The notes below the pieces were generated by a model. That model made no database searches. It was not told the DNA's origin and saw only the letters and a program-made list of their open reading frames with translations. The position numbers and the translations under genes were made by a program. A stretch of DNA of 10,213 nt from Bryobacterales bacterium. Lineage in GTDB: Bacteria; Acidobacteriota; Terriglobia; Bryobacterales; Bryobacteraceae. Each line of letters begins with the position of its first letter. Position 1 is the stretch's first letter. Shown here in pieces: positions 1 to 6,893 of the stretch. The stretch spans positions 1 to 10,213 of the forward strand of contig SHUN01000064.1 of the NCBI GenBank assembly GCA_009697495.1, written 5' to 3'.

Positions 1-299
1 TCTGTCTCGGGAGAAAGGATTTCAAAGAGCACCGTTGGGTTCGTGCCGGAGTGCTTGAAGGCCTTGGCTCGTTGCGGCGGTCCGCAGATGACCGAGAGAT
101 CTGGATAAACAGCTAAGTTCGCTGCTTCCACGACGATTCGAAAGTCCGAGGAATAGGCGGAGCTGGATGCGCCGCGAAGACGAGTCTGTACTCCCGACAC
201 GCCCGCCATCGCAAACACCTGCTCCGCGTGATATTCGTGCTTCACGCCGAGCTTTTGCTCCAGGGCGACGTATTATTCCGGGCTGAGCAGGTGCTGCAT
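1..299 (-). pseudogene. Uma2-family nuclease-like gene, third tandem copy, broken (partial)
   Basis: This is the 5' part of a third Uma2-like gene; its 3' end lies beyond the window. Reading on the minus strand from the ATG at 299-297, the product starts MQHLLSPE and then meets a TAA stop at 275-273. The two intact neighbours have a GAA (Glu) codon at that point. After the stop the same frame continues with clear homology (YVALEQKLGVKHEYH, then PDLSVICG, then NPTVLFEILSP), so the gene is a recognisable relative. Compared with the adjacent copy it lacks 4 codons near the start and 12 codons (36 bases, in frame) in the stretch after GVS. Its ATG overlaps the TAA of the previous copy (TAATG), so the tandem layout is kept. 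The nonsense codon plus the deletions argue for a decaying copy. Re-initiation at a downstream GTG cannot be excluded. Confidence 0.8.
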
Positions 300-877
300 T
301 ATTCAGCGTCTTCGAAATTCACACCACGATAGATGTCGCGTAACGGAATCTCAATGCCGGCGGACACCAGGGAAAGCACCGTGGCCTCCCCTCGCAATGG
401 ATGGAAAACCCATTTGCCATTCTCCAGGCGGAACAGATCGACCGCCATCGCATCCTGCGAAATCAAGACGTACTCCCGCAACGATTCCAACTTTCGGTAT
501 TGCTCGAACTTGGCGCCCCGGTCATATCGTTCTGTACTCGGGGAAAGGACTTCGATCAGGACCGTGGGGTTGGTAATCGAATGCCGAAAGGACTTCGCTG
601 GTTGATCCGGACCGCAGACGATGGACAGATCGGGATAGGTTGCCATGTCAGCCGCTTCGATCACGACGCGGACATCGGACGGATACGCGCTGCAAGGGGC
701 GTCCATCAAGGCCCCGGTCACGCGATAGGCAAGGTTCATCTGAATCCGCCCATGCGGCAGCGACACCCCCGCCATCGCAAACATCTGCCCCGCGTGATAC
801 TCGTGCTTCACGCCGAGCTTTTGCTCCAGGGCGACGTATTCTTCCGGGCTAATCCGCGGCAGTGGTTGTGTAGCCAT
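299..877 (-). CDS. Uma2 family endonuclease-like protein (tandem copy 2)
   Basis: A 192-residue protein of the Uma2 family (DUF820-type, PD-(D/E)xK-like fold). The expected motifs are present: the EYHAG segment (26-30), PDLSIV with Asp83, LIEVLSPST with Glu109, and the GAKFEQY segment with Lys123. These are the acidic residues and lysine of a restriction-nuclease-like active site. The biological role of the family is not established; DNA cleavage is assumed from the fold. The ATG at 877-875 overlaps the TAA of copy 1 (TAATG), suggesting translation by re-initiation. About 86% of residues match copy 1. The differences are concentrated in residues 29-69 and 93-100, while residues 1-28 and 101-154 are identical. 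The gene probably shares a transcript with mtgA and the kinase upstream. Confidence 0.88.
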   Translation of the reverse strand: MATQPLPRISPEEYVALEQKLGVKHEYHAGQMFAMAGVSLPHGRIQMNLAYRVTGALMDAPCSAYPSDVRVVIEAADMATYPDLSIVCGPDQPAKSFRHSITNPTVLIEVLSPSTERYDRGAKFEQYRKLESLREYVLISQDAMAVDLFRLENGKWVFHPLRGEATVLSLVSAGIEIPLRDIYRGVNFEDAE

Positions 878-1455
878 TATTCAGCGTCCTCGAAACGCAC
901 TCCTCGATAAATGTCGCTCAACGGAATCTCGATGCCGGCGGAGGCTAGCGAAAGCATCGCATCCTCGCCTCGCATCTGGTGAAACACCCATCTGCCATTT
1001 TCCAAGCGGAACAGATCGACCGCCATCGCATCTTGCGAAATTAAAACGTATTCGCGCAACGATTCCAACTTCCGGTATTGCTCGAACTTGGCGCCCCGGT
1101 CATATCGTTCTGTACTCGGAGAAAGGACTTCGATCAGAACTGTCGGGTTTGTTATGGCATGCCGAAAGGCTTCCGCCTCTTGATCCGGGCCGCAGACGAT
1201 GGAGAGGTCGGGATAGGTGGCCATGTCAGCCGCTTCAATCACGACGCGGAGGTCGGAAGGATACGCATTGCAGGGGGAATCTGACAATGCTTCGTCGACG
1301 CGACGAGTGAGGTTAACTTGAATCCGCGCATGCGACCGCGACACCCCCGACATCGCAAACATCTGTCCATCATGATATTCGTGCTTCACGCCAAGCTTTT
1401 GCTCCAAGGCAACATACTCCTCAGGGCTAATCCGCGGCAGTGGTTGTGTGGCCAT
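877..1455 (-). CDS. Uma2 family endonuclease-like protein (tandem copy 1)
   Basis: A 192-residue Uma2-family protein, first of three tandem copies in transcription order. The putative catalytic residues are Asp83 in PDLSIV, Glu109 in LIEVLSPST and Lys123 in GAKFEQY. The family has a PD-(D/E)xK nuclease-like fold and is often expanded in Acidobacteria and Cyanobacteria; its cellular task is unknown. No signal peptide or membrane segment is seen, so it should be cytoplasmic. The ATG at 1455 follows the mtgA stop codon by 8 bases with only a poor purine stretch (AAGATAAAG) in front. It therefore probably depends on translation arriving from mtgA or on leader context. Its TAA overlaps the ATG of copy 2. 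Confidence 0.88.
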   Translation of the reverse strand: MATQPLPRISPEEYVALEQKLGVKHEYHDGQMFAMSGVSRSHARIQVNLTRRVDEALSDSPCNAYPSDLRVVIEAADMATYPDLSIVCGPDQEAEAFRHAITNPTVLIEVLSPSTERYDRGAKFEQYRKLESLREYVLISQDAMAVDLFRLENGRWVFHQMRGEDAMLSLASAGIEIPLSDIYRGVRFEDAE

Positions 1456-1463
1456 ACTTTATC

Positions 1464-2135
1464 TTAATACCCCATCTGCCCCATCCGGTTCTCGATGATC
1501 GCCCCATAGTGATTCATCGCCGCGGGCCTCCGCCGCCTCGGCGCAGGCACGCACGCCGCCAACCGCGCCGCCTGTTCCCGCGTCAACTCCGCCGCCGGCG
1601 AGTGATAGTGATACCGTGCCGCCGCCTCCGCCCCATACACACCCGGCCCCCACTCAATCAGGTTCAAATACAGCTCCAACACGCGCTCTTTGCCGAGTAT
1701 GAAATCGGCCGCCGGCGCCAGCGTCCACTCCACCACTTTCCTCACCGGATTTCCGTGCGTGGTAAAGAACAGATTCTTGATCAGTTGCTGCGTCAGTGTC
1801 GACGCGCCCCGCAACCGCTTCCGCTTGCCGGTAGCGTCGATCGCCGCGTCGGCCATCGCCTCAATATCCAAACCCCAATGACTGTAAAAACGCGTGTCCT
1901 CACCCGCCACCACCGCGTGCCGCAAATGAGGCGAAATCTTCGCCATCGCCACCGGCGTGAAGCGCTTCTCATACGGACCCTTGCGAAACCACGACTCCAC
2001 CCGCCGCTGGACGTGCACCCCCGTCGTGGGCGGAGTGACCCAGCGGAACAGAATCAGCGATCCAATCCAGAACGCATAAAAGCCCAGCACAACCTTCAAC
2101 AAAAACAGCGCCGCGCGGCGCCAAAACCGCCTCAC
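1464..2135 (-). CDS. mtgA: Monofunctional biosynthetic peptidoglycan glycosyltransferase
   Basis: A 223-residue GT51-family transglycosylase that polymerises lipid II into glycan strands at the outer face of the inner membrane. One N-terminal membrane anchor is visible at about residues 9-31. The GT51 motifs follow in order: GEDTRFYSHWG with catalytic Glu79 (78-88), GASTLTQQL (110-118), RKVVEWTLA (132-140), KERVLELYLNLIEWG with the second Glu154 (149-163) and RLAACVPAPR (191-200). There is no penicillin-binding transpeptidase domain, so it is the monofunctional type, at the usual length of about 220-240 residues. It begins with GTG at 2135, whose last two bases sit in the TGA stop of the kinase gene (GTGA overlap), so the two are translationally coupled. 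The Uma2 array follows at once. Coupling to a signalling kinase is unusual for this normally housekeeping gene. Confidence 0.94.
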   Translation of the reverse strand: MRRFWRRAALFLLKVVLGFYAFWIGSLILFRWVTPPTTGVHVQRRVESWFRKGPYEKRFTPVAMAKISPHLRHAVVAGEDTRFYSHWGLDIEAMADAAIDATGKRKRLRGASTLTQQLIKNLFFTTHGNPVRKVVEWTLAPAADFILGKERVLELYLNLIEWGPGVYGAEAAARYHYHSPAAELTREQAARLAACVPAPRRRRPAAMNHYGAIIENRMGQMGY

Positions 2136-4633
2136 GGTTTCTTCACCCTCGCTCCGGCGAGACTCGCTCGGATGCGGGCCACTTCTTCGTGGTCCGCGGC
2201 GTTGGATCGTCCCTCTGTTTCCAGCGCCGCGAACAAGCGCAACGCGGTTTCATACTGGGCCGCCGCCTCCGGAAGTTGTCTGGCCCGCAAAGCCACATCG
2301 CCTAAAACGCCATGCGCCTCGGCCACCTCTCCGCGCGCCCCCGCGTTCGCCGGATTTCGCTCCGCCAGGAACCGCCGCTCCTCCAACACCGCGCGCAACA
2401 AACGCGCCGCGCGCTTCGTGTCGCCCAGATCATTCCATGCCTTCGCTTCCCGCAGCCGCACGGTCGCCAATAATGTCCGCGCGCGCACTTCGTTCGCATC
2501 GGCTATCACCAGCGGCTCGTACTGCCGCACCGCAATTGCGAACGAAGCCAACGCGGCTTTCGGGTCACCCGCAACGCGCAGCGCGTTCCCCAGATTGGAC
2601 TGCGCCAGCCCGAGCGAAATTCGATACTGCGCCTGCCCGCTGTGCGCAATACTAAGCGCAGTCTGAATACGCAGTGCCTCGCGGTAATGTTTAACCGCGC
2701 CCTTCATGTCCTTATCATGCATCAGAATGCTGGCCATTCGCGTATGAGCAAGGGCCAGGCCTTGCTCATCGTCCTCGCGGCCCGGATTTCGTTTGGCCAG
2801 TTCCCCATAAAGGCGCAGGCCCTCACGGCGGAGTTCCATTACTCCTTGAAACGCGCCTACCAGCGACAGGCTGGCGCTGGTGGCCGTCAGGCTGGAGGCG
2901 ACATTTCTTTGCCGTGCCATATCTTCCGGCTTGCGATCCCACAGCCGTCGTCGCATCTCCAGAGCCGTCTGGTCGGCTTCCAATGCCTGCCGGCCGTCCC
3001 CGGTGGCGCGAAGAATCGAACTGATACGCATCAGAGTGTTGGCCAGCGCTTCCTCCCGGCGATCCCGTTCCGCGTTCTCCTTCGCCCCCGAAAGCAGCGT
3101 CCGCCGAATCCCCTCCGCTTTGCGATAACTCTGCAGTGACGCCGCTGTGCCCCCCAGATTCATAGACCCAGGGCGGCCCTGCACGTCGCCCACTTTCTCG
3201 TACGCATCGGCGAGATCTTCCTGCAGCGAGGGGTCGGCCACGCCTTCCTGCGCCAAGCCGTCTAAATACTGCAGCGAGTTCCGGATCATCGTCGCGCGAA
3301 CCGCCGTCGTGCCGGGCAGCCGCGCGACCGCATCGTCCATATCGAAAATAAATGTGGTGGCCAACCGCCTTAAATCTTGAAACCGGCGCTCGCCACGCTC
3401 ATAGTTCAGCCGCGCGATTCGCGCCTGCCACAGCGTCATGCCCAAACCGGCGAGAAGCGCCAGCGCCACCGCCCCCGCGGCCAGCACCATCAGGCGATTG
3501 CGCCGTACGAACTTGTGCGCGCGGTATGTCCAGGTATGAGAGCGCGCCGCAATCGGGCGCGACGCCAAATGCGCCCGGATATCCTCGGCGAGCGCTTCCA
3601 CGGATGGATAGCGTTCGGAAGGCTCGAACTCCACCGCCTTCAACGCGATGTTGTCCAGATCCCCTTCCAGTTTGCGGTCGCCCGAACGAACGCTCGGACG
3701 CGGCGGCGCTTCCTTTTGCAGCTTCTCGTAATACTGCATCGGTGCCATTTGTTCTATTGGCGTCGCCAGTTCCCACGTCAGCAGAAAGTAAAGAATACGC
3801 CCCAATGAATAAACGTCGGAGGCAACGCCGACGGGTTCGCCGCGCAGTTGTTCGGGGCTTGCCCAGGCCGGAGTCATCGCGAGTTGCGTTGTTCCCCCGG
3901 TCTTCGATTCTGTGGTGTCCTCACCGGTCAGCAATAGCCGCGAGATCCCAAAGTCAAGGAGCTTAATCCCGCCATCCGGGTTCATCAAAATGTTGCCCGG
4001 TTTCAAATCGCCGTGGACCACCAATTGCCGATGCGCGTAGCTAACCGCGTCGCAAATCGATTGGAACGCTTCCAGGCGCCGGCGCAAGTCCATCGCCCGC
4101 GCGACTTCGCTTTTGTCGAGCGGGTTGCCGTCGACGTACTCGGTCACCAGATACGGCAATCCGTCATCGGTGATGCCGCCATCGAACAACTGCGTGATCC
4201 CCGCGTGGTGCAGCCGCGCCAGAATCTGCCGCTCCATCCGGAATCGCCGCAACGCGCCCGGCGTAACCGCCGAGTGACGGATCAACTTCAGCGCCACTGG
4301 CATGGCGTAGCCATCGACCTCGCGTTTGGACAAATACACCTCGCCCATCCCGCCTTGCCCGAGCAGCGATTCCAAACGGTAAGGCCCAATCTGACGCCCC
4401 GCCGAGGTCCGTGGCGCGGCCAGATGCACAACCGGGTCTTCCAGGAACGCCCCCGCCTCACCCAGCGCGGCGATAAGGGAAAGCACCTCTTCCCGCAGCT
4501 CTCCATCCGTCCCGCAGACGGCATCCAAATAACGTGTCAATTCCTCGCGCGAAAGGTCTAGAGCCCCGTCAAAGACCTCTCTCACCCGCTTCCAGCGGGC
4601 AGCGGGAGCCGATTCCGGAGGCCCGGCAGTCAT
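2132..4633 (-). CDS. Membrane Ser/Thr protein kinase with C-terminal TPR region
   Basis: An 833-residue Hanks-type (PknB-like) kinase. Residues 12-66 form a helical N-terminal segment of the sort common in acidobacterial kinases. The kinase domain spans about 84-355. It has a glycine loop GQGGMGEVY (92-100), ATP-binding Lys116 (ALKLI), Glu134, a catalytic loop HGDLKPGN (207-214) with Asp209, DFG (227-229), the APE-equivalent SPE (259-261) and Asp273. The usual HRD arginine is Gly208, making it a non-RD kinase. One membrane helix lies at about 381-402. The remaining 430 residues contain roughly five or six TPR-like helical pairs (for example ALRVAGDPKAALASFAIAV), presumably a partner- or signal-binding part outside the membrane. 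The ATG at 4633 overlaps the sigma factor stop (ATGA), with GGAG at a fair distance. The natural model is that the kinase and sigma factor act in one pathway, with the kinase possibly modifying the sigma factor. Confidence 0.95.
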   Translation of the reverse strand: MTAGPPESAPAARWKRVREVFDGALDLSREELTRYLDAVCGTDGELREEVLSLIAALGEAGAFLEDPVVHLAAPRTSAGRQIGPYRLESLLGQGGMGEVYLSKREVDGYAMPVALKLIRHSAVTPGALRRFRMERQILARLHHAGITQLFDGGITDDGLPYLVTEYVDGNPLDKSEVARAMDLRRRLEAFQSICDAVSYAHRQLVVHGDLKPGNILMNPDGGIKLLDFGISRLLLTGEDTTESKTGGTTQLAMTPAWASPEQLRGEPVGVASDVYSLGRILYFLLTWELATPIEQMAPMQYYEKLQKEAPPRPSVRSGDRKLEGDLDNIALKAVEFEPSERYPSVEALAEDIRAHLASRPIAARSHTWTYRAHKFVRRNRLMVLAAGAVALALLAGLGMTLWQARIARLNYERGERRFQDLRRLATTFIFDMDDAVARLPGTTAVRATMIRNSLQYLDGLAQEGVADPSLQEDLADAYEKVGDVQGRPGSMNLGGTAASLQSYRKAEGIRRTLLSGAKENAERDRREEALANTLMRISSILRATGDGRQALEADQTALEMRRRLWDRKPEDMARQRNVASSLTATSASLSLVGAFQGVMELRREGLRLYGELAKRNPGREDDEQGLALAHTRMASILMHDKDMKGAVKHYREALRIQTALSIAHSGQAQYRISLGLAQSNLGNALRVAGDPKAALASFAIAVRQYEPLVIADANEVRARTLLATVRLREAKAWNDLGDTKRAARLLRAVLEERRFLAERNPANAGARGEVAEAHGVLGDVALRARQLPEAAAQYETALRLFAALETEGRSNAADHEEVARIRASLAGARVKKP

Positions 4634-5211
4634 GGAGTCTCCGGCTTCGCCTGTCCCTTTGACAATTCACGGAACAGCCACGCCTTAGCCGAAATCCAAT
4701 CCCGTTTGACCGTCGATTCCGATATTCCCAGCACCTCTGCCGTCTCTTCAATCGACAGCCCGGTAAAGAACCGAAGCTCAACCACACGGGCCTGCTGCGT
4801 ATCCACTTGGCTCAGCGTGTGTAAAGCGTCGTCAAGGGCCTCGACCTCCAGATCGCGTTTTTCGGAAACGCCATGCGCCTCATCCAGCGACAGCGCGACG
4901 GCGCCTCCACCGCGCTTTGCCGCGCGAACTCCGCGGGCATGGTCAACCAGGATTCGGCGGATCATCTGGGCCGCGATACCGAAGAAATGCGCCCGATTCT
5001 GCCATTGTACGGCCCGTTGATCGACCAGCCGCATGTAGGCTTCATGGACCACAGCGGTCGCCTGCAATGTGTGGCCGGGCCGCTCCCGGTGCAAATAGAT
5101 GGCCGCCAGCCTTCGAAGCTCGTCGTACACCACGGGCGTCAGAGAATCCAGGGCGGTCTTCTTTCCGGCTGACCATTCCTGGAGGAGTTCGGTTACTTCC
5201 GGTGTCGTCAT
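4630..5211 (-). CDS. ECF-type RNA polymerase sigma factor
   Basis: A 193-residue sigma-70-like factor of the extracytoplasmic-function class. The region-2 domain covers about residues 5-93 (YDELRRLAAIYL, HEAYMRLVDQ, FFGIAAQMIRRILVDHAR). Region 4 covers about 125-182, with the helix-turn-helix GLSIEETAEVLGISESTVKRDW (151-172) that contacts the -35 element. The sequence resembles the large ECF subfamily seen in Acidobacteria and Planctomycetes (the TIGR02999 type, from memory), which is often encoded next to Ser/Thr kinases. No anti-sigma gene is seen nearby; instead the kinase start overlaps the TGA of this gene. Control by phosphorylation is therefore likelier than by a membrane anti-sigma factor, but this is inference. 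The ATG at 5211 has no strong Shine-Dalgarno in front. Confidence 0.94.
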   Translation of the reverse strand: MTTPEVTELLQEWSAGKKTALDSLTPVVYDELRRLAAIYLHRERPGHTLQATAVVHEAYMRLVDQRAVQWQNRAHFFGIAAQMIRRILVDHARGVRAAKRGGGAVALSLDEAHGVSEKRDLEVEALDDALHTLSQVDTQQARVVELRFFTGLSIEETAEVLGISESTVKRDWISAKAWLFRELSKGQAKPETP

Positions 5212-5227
5212 ACGCTATCCGTCAAAA

Positions 5228-5233
5228 AGTATA
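5228..5233 (-). promoter_or_regulatory. Candidate -10 element for the sigma-kinase-mtgA operon
   Basis: On the minus strand the sequence reads GATATACT, giving TATACT (five of six matches to TATAAT) 17 bases before the sigma factor ATG. No convincing -35 hexamer is seen at 16-18 bases upstream, and no GGAAC-like ECF -35 motif was found, so evidence for autoregulation is lacking. A start here would leave a leader of only about ten bases. Confidence 0.3.
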
Positions 5234-5294
5234 TCGTTTTGGCAGACGGCCGGTATTGTGGGCAGCGGCTTTCTCAATCCGGAATCGTGGTCAT

Positions 5295-5317
5295 CGATCC
5301 CACCGGTGATGGGATCG
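5295..5317 (-). terminator. Hairpin between metallopeptidase and sigma factor genes
   Basis: CGATCCCA at 5295-5302 pairs perfectly with TGGGATCG at 5310-5317 around a 7-base loop. It begins about 37 bases after the metallopeptidase stop on the minus strand and lies before the sigma factor gene. No T-run follows, so it may be a weak terminator, an attenuator or an operator rather than a classic intrinsic terminator. Confidence 0.4.
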
Positions 5318-5353
5318 CACGTGCGAAGATTGGCAGGCTGCGGCAGATTGGCC

Positions 5354-5761
5354 TCATGGCTTGTTTGGAACATGCTGCCGGGCGGCGCGGCGCAACGGGC
5401 GAAGGCGCTCCCGGCGTTCCTCGGCGGCGTGAATCTCCCGCTCGCTCAGGCCGAAGTAATGGCCAACTTCATGCCATACGGTATCGGCGACAATCCGCTC
5501 CAAATGTGCGGCATTACGGGCCATCTCCTCATGCGGCAGTTGGAAAATGCGGATCCGGTCGGGGCCGTCGGGCGACGAGTCCCCCAAACTGCGCTCAGTG
5601 AGAGGCCGCCCCTCATAAAGTCCGAGCAAATCGGGCGACGGGCCGAGCGGTTGGACGACGATTACCAGATTCCGCATTCGGGCGCGGAAGCGGGCCGGTA
5701 ATGCGGCGACGGCGCGTTCCACGATCGCGTCGAAGGCTTTTGGTGCGAGCCGTAGGGTCAC
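5354..5761 (-). CDS. Small zincin-type metallopeptidase family protein
   Basis: A minimal metallopeptidase-like protein of the Zincin_1/DUF1025 kind. The zinc-binding motif is HEVGHYFGLSE, with two histidines, the catalytic Glu and a following Glu that could act as third ligand. It lies near the C-terminus, as is usual for the family. No signal peptide or membrane segment is seen, so it is probably cytoplasmic; its substrate is unknown. The start is uncertain. Homology appears to begin at LAPKAFDAIVERAV, which favours GTG at 5761 (135 residues, typical size). An in-frame GTG at 5803 would add 14 unconserved residues and would abut the divergent ferredoxin ATG at 5806. Neither start has a clear Shine-Dalgarno. 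It is divergent from the ferredoxin-cmk-lysC operon and lies 142 bases upstream of the sigma factor gene on the same strand. Confidence 0.82.
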   Translation of the reverse strand: MTLRLAPKAFDAIVERAVAALPARFRARMRNLVIVVQPLGPSPDLLGLYEGRPLTERSLGDSSPDGPDRIRIFQLPHEEMARNAAHLERIVADTVWHEVGHYFGLSEREIHAAEERRERLRPLRRAARQHVPNKP

Positions 5762-5805
5762 TTTGTCAGAATAGAAAGAAAGCCACGGGCAACGCAACCT
5801 CACTC

Positions 5806-6216
5806 ATGAACGATACCCTCAATCCAAAAGACACTCCGGTAGATACGACAACCCTGCCAGTAATCGCGGCCAATCTCGGGATTGGCAAACTGGTGCGCCA
5901 CATTTTTCTCTGCGCCGACGCGACGAAGCCCAAGTGTGCGGGGAAGGAAGCGTCGAACGAGGTCTGGGAACATTTGAAGAAACGGCTGGCCGGATCGGGA
6001 CTGATGGCCGGCGACCAGTGTACCTTCCGGACGAAAGCGAATTGTCTGCGCGTTTGCGAACACGGCCCGATTGCCGTCGTGTATCCGGACGGAATCTGGT
6101 ATCACTCGGTGACGAAGGAAGTTGTCGACCGCATTGTGGACGAACATCTGGCGGGCGGCAAGCCTGTGGCCGAATATGTGTTTGCCGTGAATCCATTGAA
6201 CAGGAACGGCGAGTAG
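5806..6216 (+). CDS. Thioredoxin-fold [2Fe-2S] ferredoxin
   Basis: A 136-residue protein of the NuoE-like (2Fe-2S_thioredx) ferredoxin family, a soluble electron carrier. The core begins at VRHIFLCADATKPKC. The likely cluster cysteines are Cys36, Cys44, Cys80 and Cys84, the last pair in CLRVCEHGPIAVVYPDG, which is characteristic of this group. Cys72 is an extra cysteine. The first 25 or so residues are low in conservation and look like a flexible lead. No redox partner is encoded in the window, so its physiological role is open. I chose the ATG at 5806 because the frame upstream lies antisense to the metallopeptidase and has no ferredoxin character. The gene ends 8 bases before cmk, which suggests one operon. 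Confidence 0.87.
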   Translation: MNDTLNPKDTPVDTTTLPVIAANLGIGKLVRHIFLCADATKPKCAGKEASNEVWEHLKKRLAGSGLMAGDQCTFRTKANCLRVCEHGPIAVVYPDGIWYHSVTKEVVDRIVDEHLAGGKPVAEYVFAVNPLNRNGE

Positions 6217-6224
6217 CCCCTCCG

Positions 6225-6893
6225 ATGGAAGATCGAATGATCGTGGCGATTGACGGCCCGGCGGGCGCGGGAAAAAGTACGGTGGCGCGGGCTGTGGCTG
6301 AGCGGATGGGATTTCTGCATGTCGACAGCGGCGCGATGTACCGGGCGGTGGCGCTATGGGCTCTGGAGAATGGCATCGATCCTTCCGACGCCGGCAAAGT
6401 GATTCCGCTGGCGGAGAGCGCGGAGATCAATCTCGACGGCGGGCGGGTGCTTTTGAACGGACGGGACATTACCGCCGGTGTCCGCCGCCCGGAGGTTTCG
6501 CAAGCCGCGTCGCGCGTCTCGGCAATTCCAGGCGTGCGTCGGGAGTTGGTGCGCATGCAGCAGGAATACGCGGCGGTGACCAGCGTCGTGATGGAGGGGC
6601 GGGATATCGGCACGGTCGTGTATCCGAACGCGCGCGTGAAGGTTTATCTCGACGCCTGTCCGGAGGTTCGGGCCCGCCGGCGGGTGGAAGAGTTGGGCGG
6701 AGATTACACGCAGGTCCTTCAAGAAATTCGCGAACGCGACACTCGTGATGAGACACGGGCGGATTCGCCGCTGCGCCAAGCGGAAGACGCCGTGTATTTG
6801 GACACCAGCGATCTGGACGAAGCAGGCGTGATTCTTGCCGTGTTGCGGATTGTTCGCGAACGGATTTCAAGCGGAACAGGAGTAACGAGTTGA
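6225..6893 (+). CDS. cmk: Cytidylate kinase
   Basis: A 222-residue (d)CMP kinase that phosphorylates CMP and dCMP with ATP in pyrimidine nucleotide synthesis and salvage. It has the P-loop GPAGAGKST (11-19), the nucleotide-binding DSGAMYRAVALWAL segment (34-47), the typical EGRDIGTVVYPNA motif and the arginine-rich lid region RERDTRDETRADSPL. Length fits bacterial Cmk. Two starts are possible: ATG 6225 (MEDRMIV, used here, poor Shine-Dalgarno) and ATG 6237 (MIVAIDG), which has a GGAAG a few bases ahead. The stop codon TGA overlaps the TTG start of lysC, so the two are coupled. Confidence 0.95.
   Translation: MEDRMIVAIDGPAGAGKSTVARAVAERMGFLHVDSGAMYRAVALWALENGIDPSDAGKVIPLAESAEINLDGGRVLLNGRDITAGVRRPEVSQAASRVSAIPGVRRELVRMQQEYAAVTSVVMEGRDIGTVVYPNARVKVYLDACPEVRARRRVEELGGDYTQVLQEIRERDTRDETRADSPLRQAEDAVYLDTSDLDEAGVILAVLRIVRERISSGTGVTS
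6878..6882 (+). promoter_or_regulatory. Shine-Dalgarno deciding the lysC TTG start
   Basis: AGGAG lies 7 bases before the TTG at 6890 and within the end of cmk. It supports the rare TTG start codon and the 4-base overlap (TTGA) with the cmk stop. Confidence 0.7.

Larger units (their letters stand above)
1..1455 (-). repeat. Tandem array of Uma2-like genes, 578-base unit
   Basis: Three head-to-tail copies of the same gene. The start codons of copies 1 and 2 and of the broken copy lie at 1455, 877 and 299, an exact period of 578 bases, and each junction is TAATG. Long stretches are almost identical at the DNA level between copies 1 and 2, for example around 480-550 against 1060-1130. The third copy is more diverged and shortened. 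This is a unit duplicated with its stop/start overlap, typical of unequal recombination. Confidence 0.85.

Noticed and set aside
1..1455. CRISPR-like or short direct-repeat array
   Set aside because: The repetition is a gene-sized 578-base duplication with coding content, not short repeats with spacers.
1440..2666. A 408-codon open frame on the plus strand
   Set aside because: It is antisense to mtgA and the kinase. Its product is arginine- and proline-rich with no domain, as expected for a shadow in GC-rich DNA.
5701..5805. N-terminal extension of the ferredoxin from ATG 5701
   Set aside because: The added 35 residues are arginine-rich, antisense to the metallopeptidase, and unlike the ferredoxin family.
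5819..6613. A 264-codon minus-strand frame across the ferredoxin and cmk
   Set aside because: Low-complexity Arg/Ser/Pro product without motifs, opposite two well-conserved genes.
6840..6890. Lysine riboswitch ahead of lysC
   Set aside because: lysC begins inside the cmk coding sequence, leaving no leader for a riboswitch.
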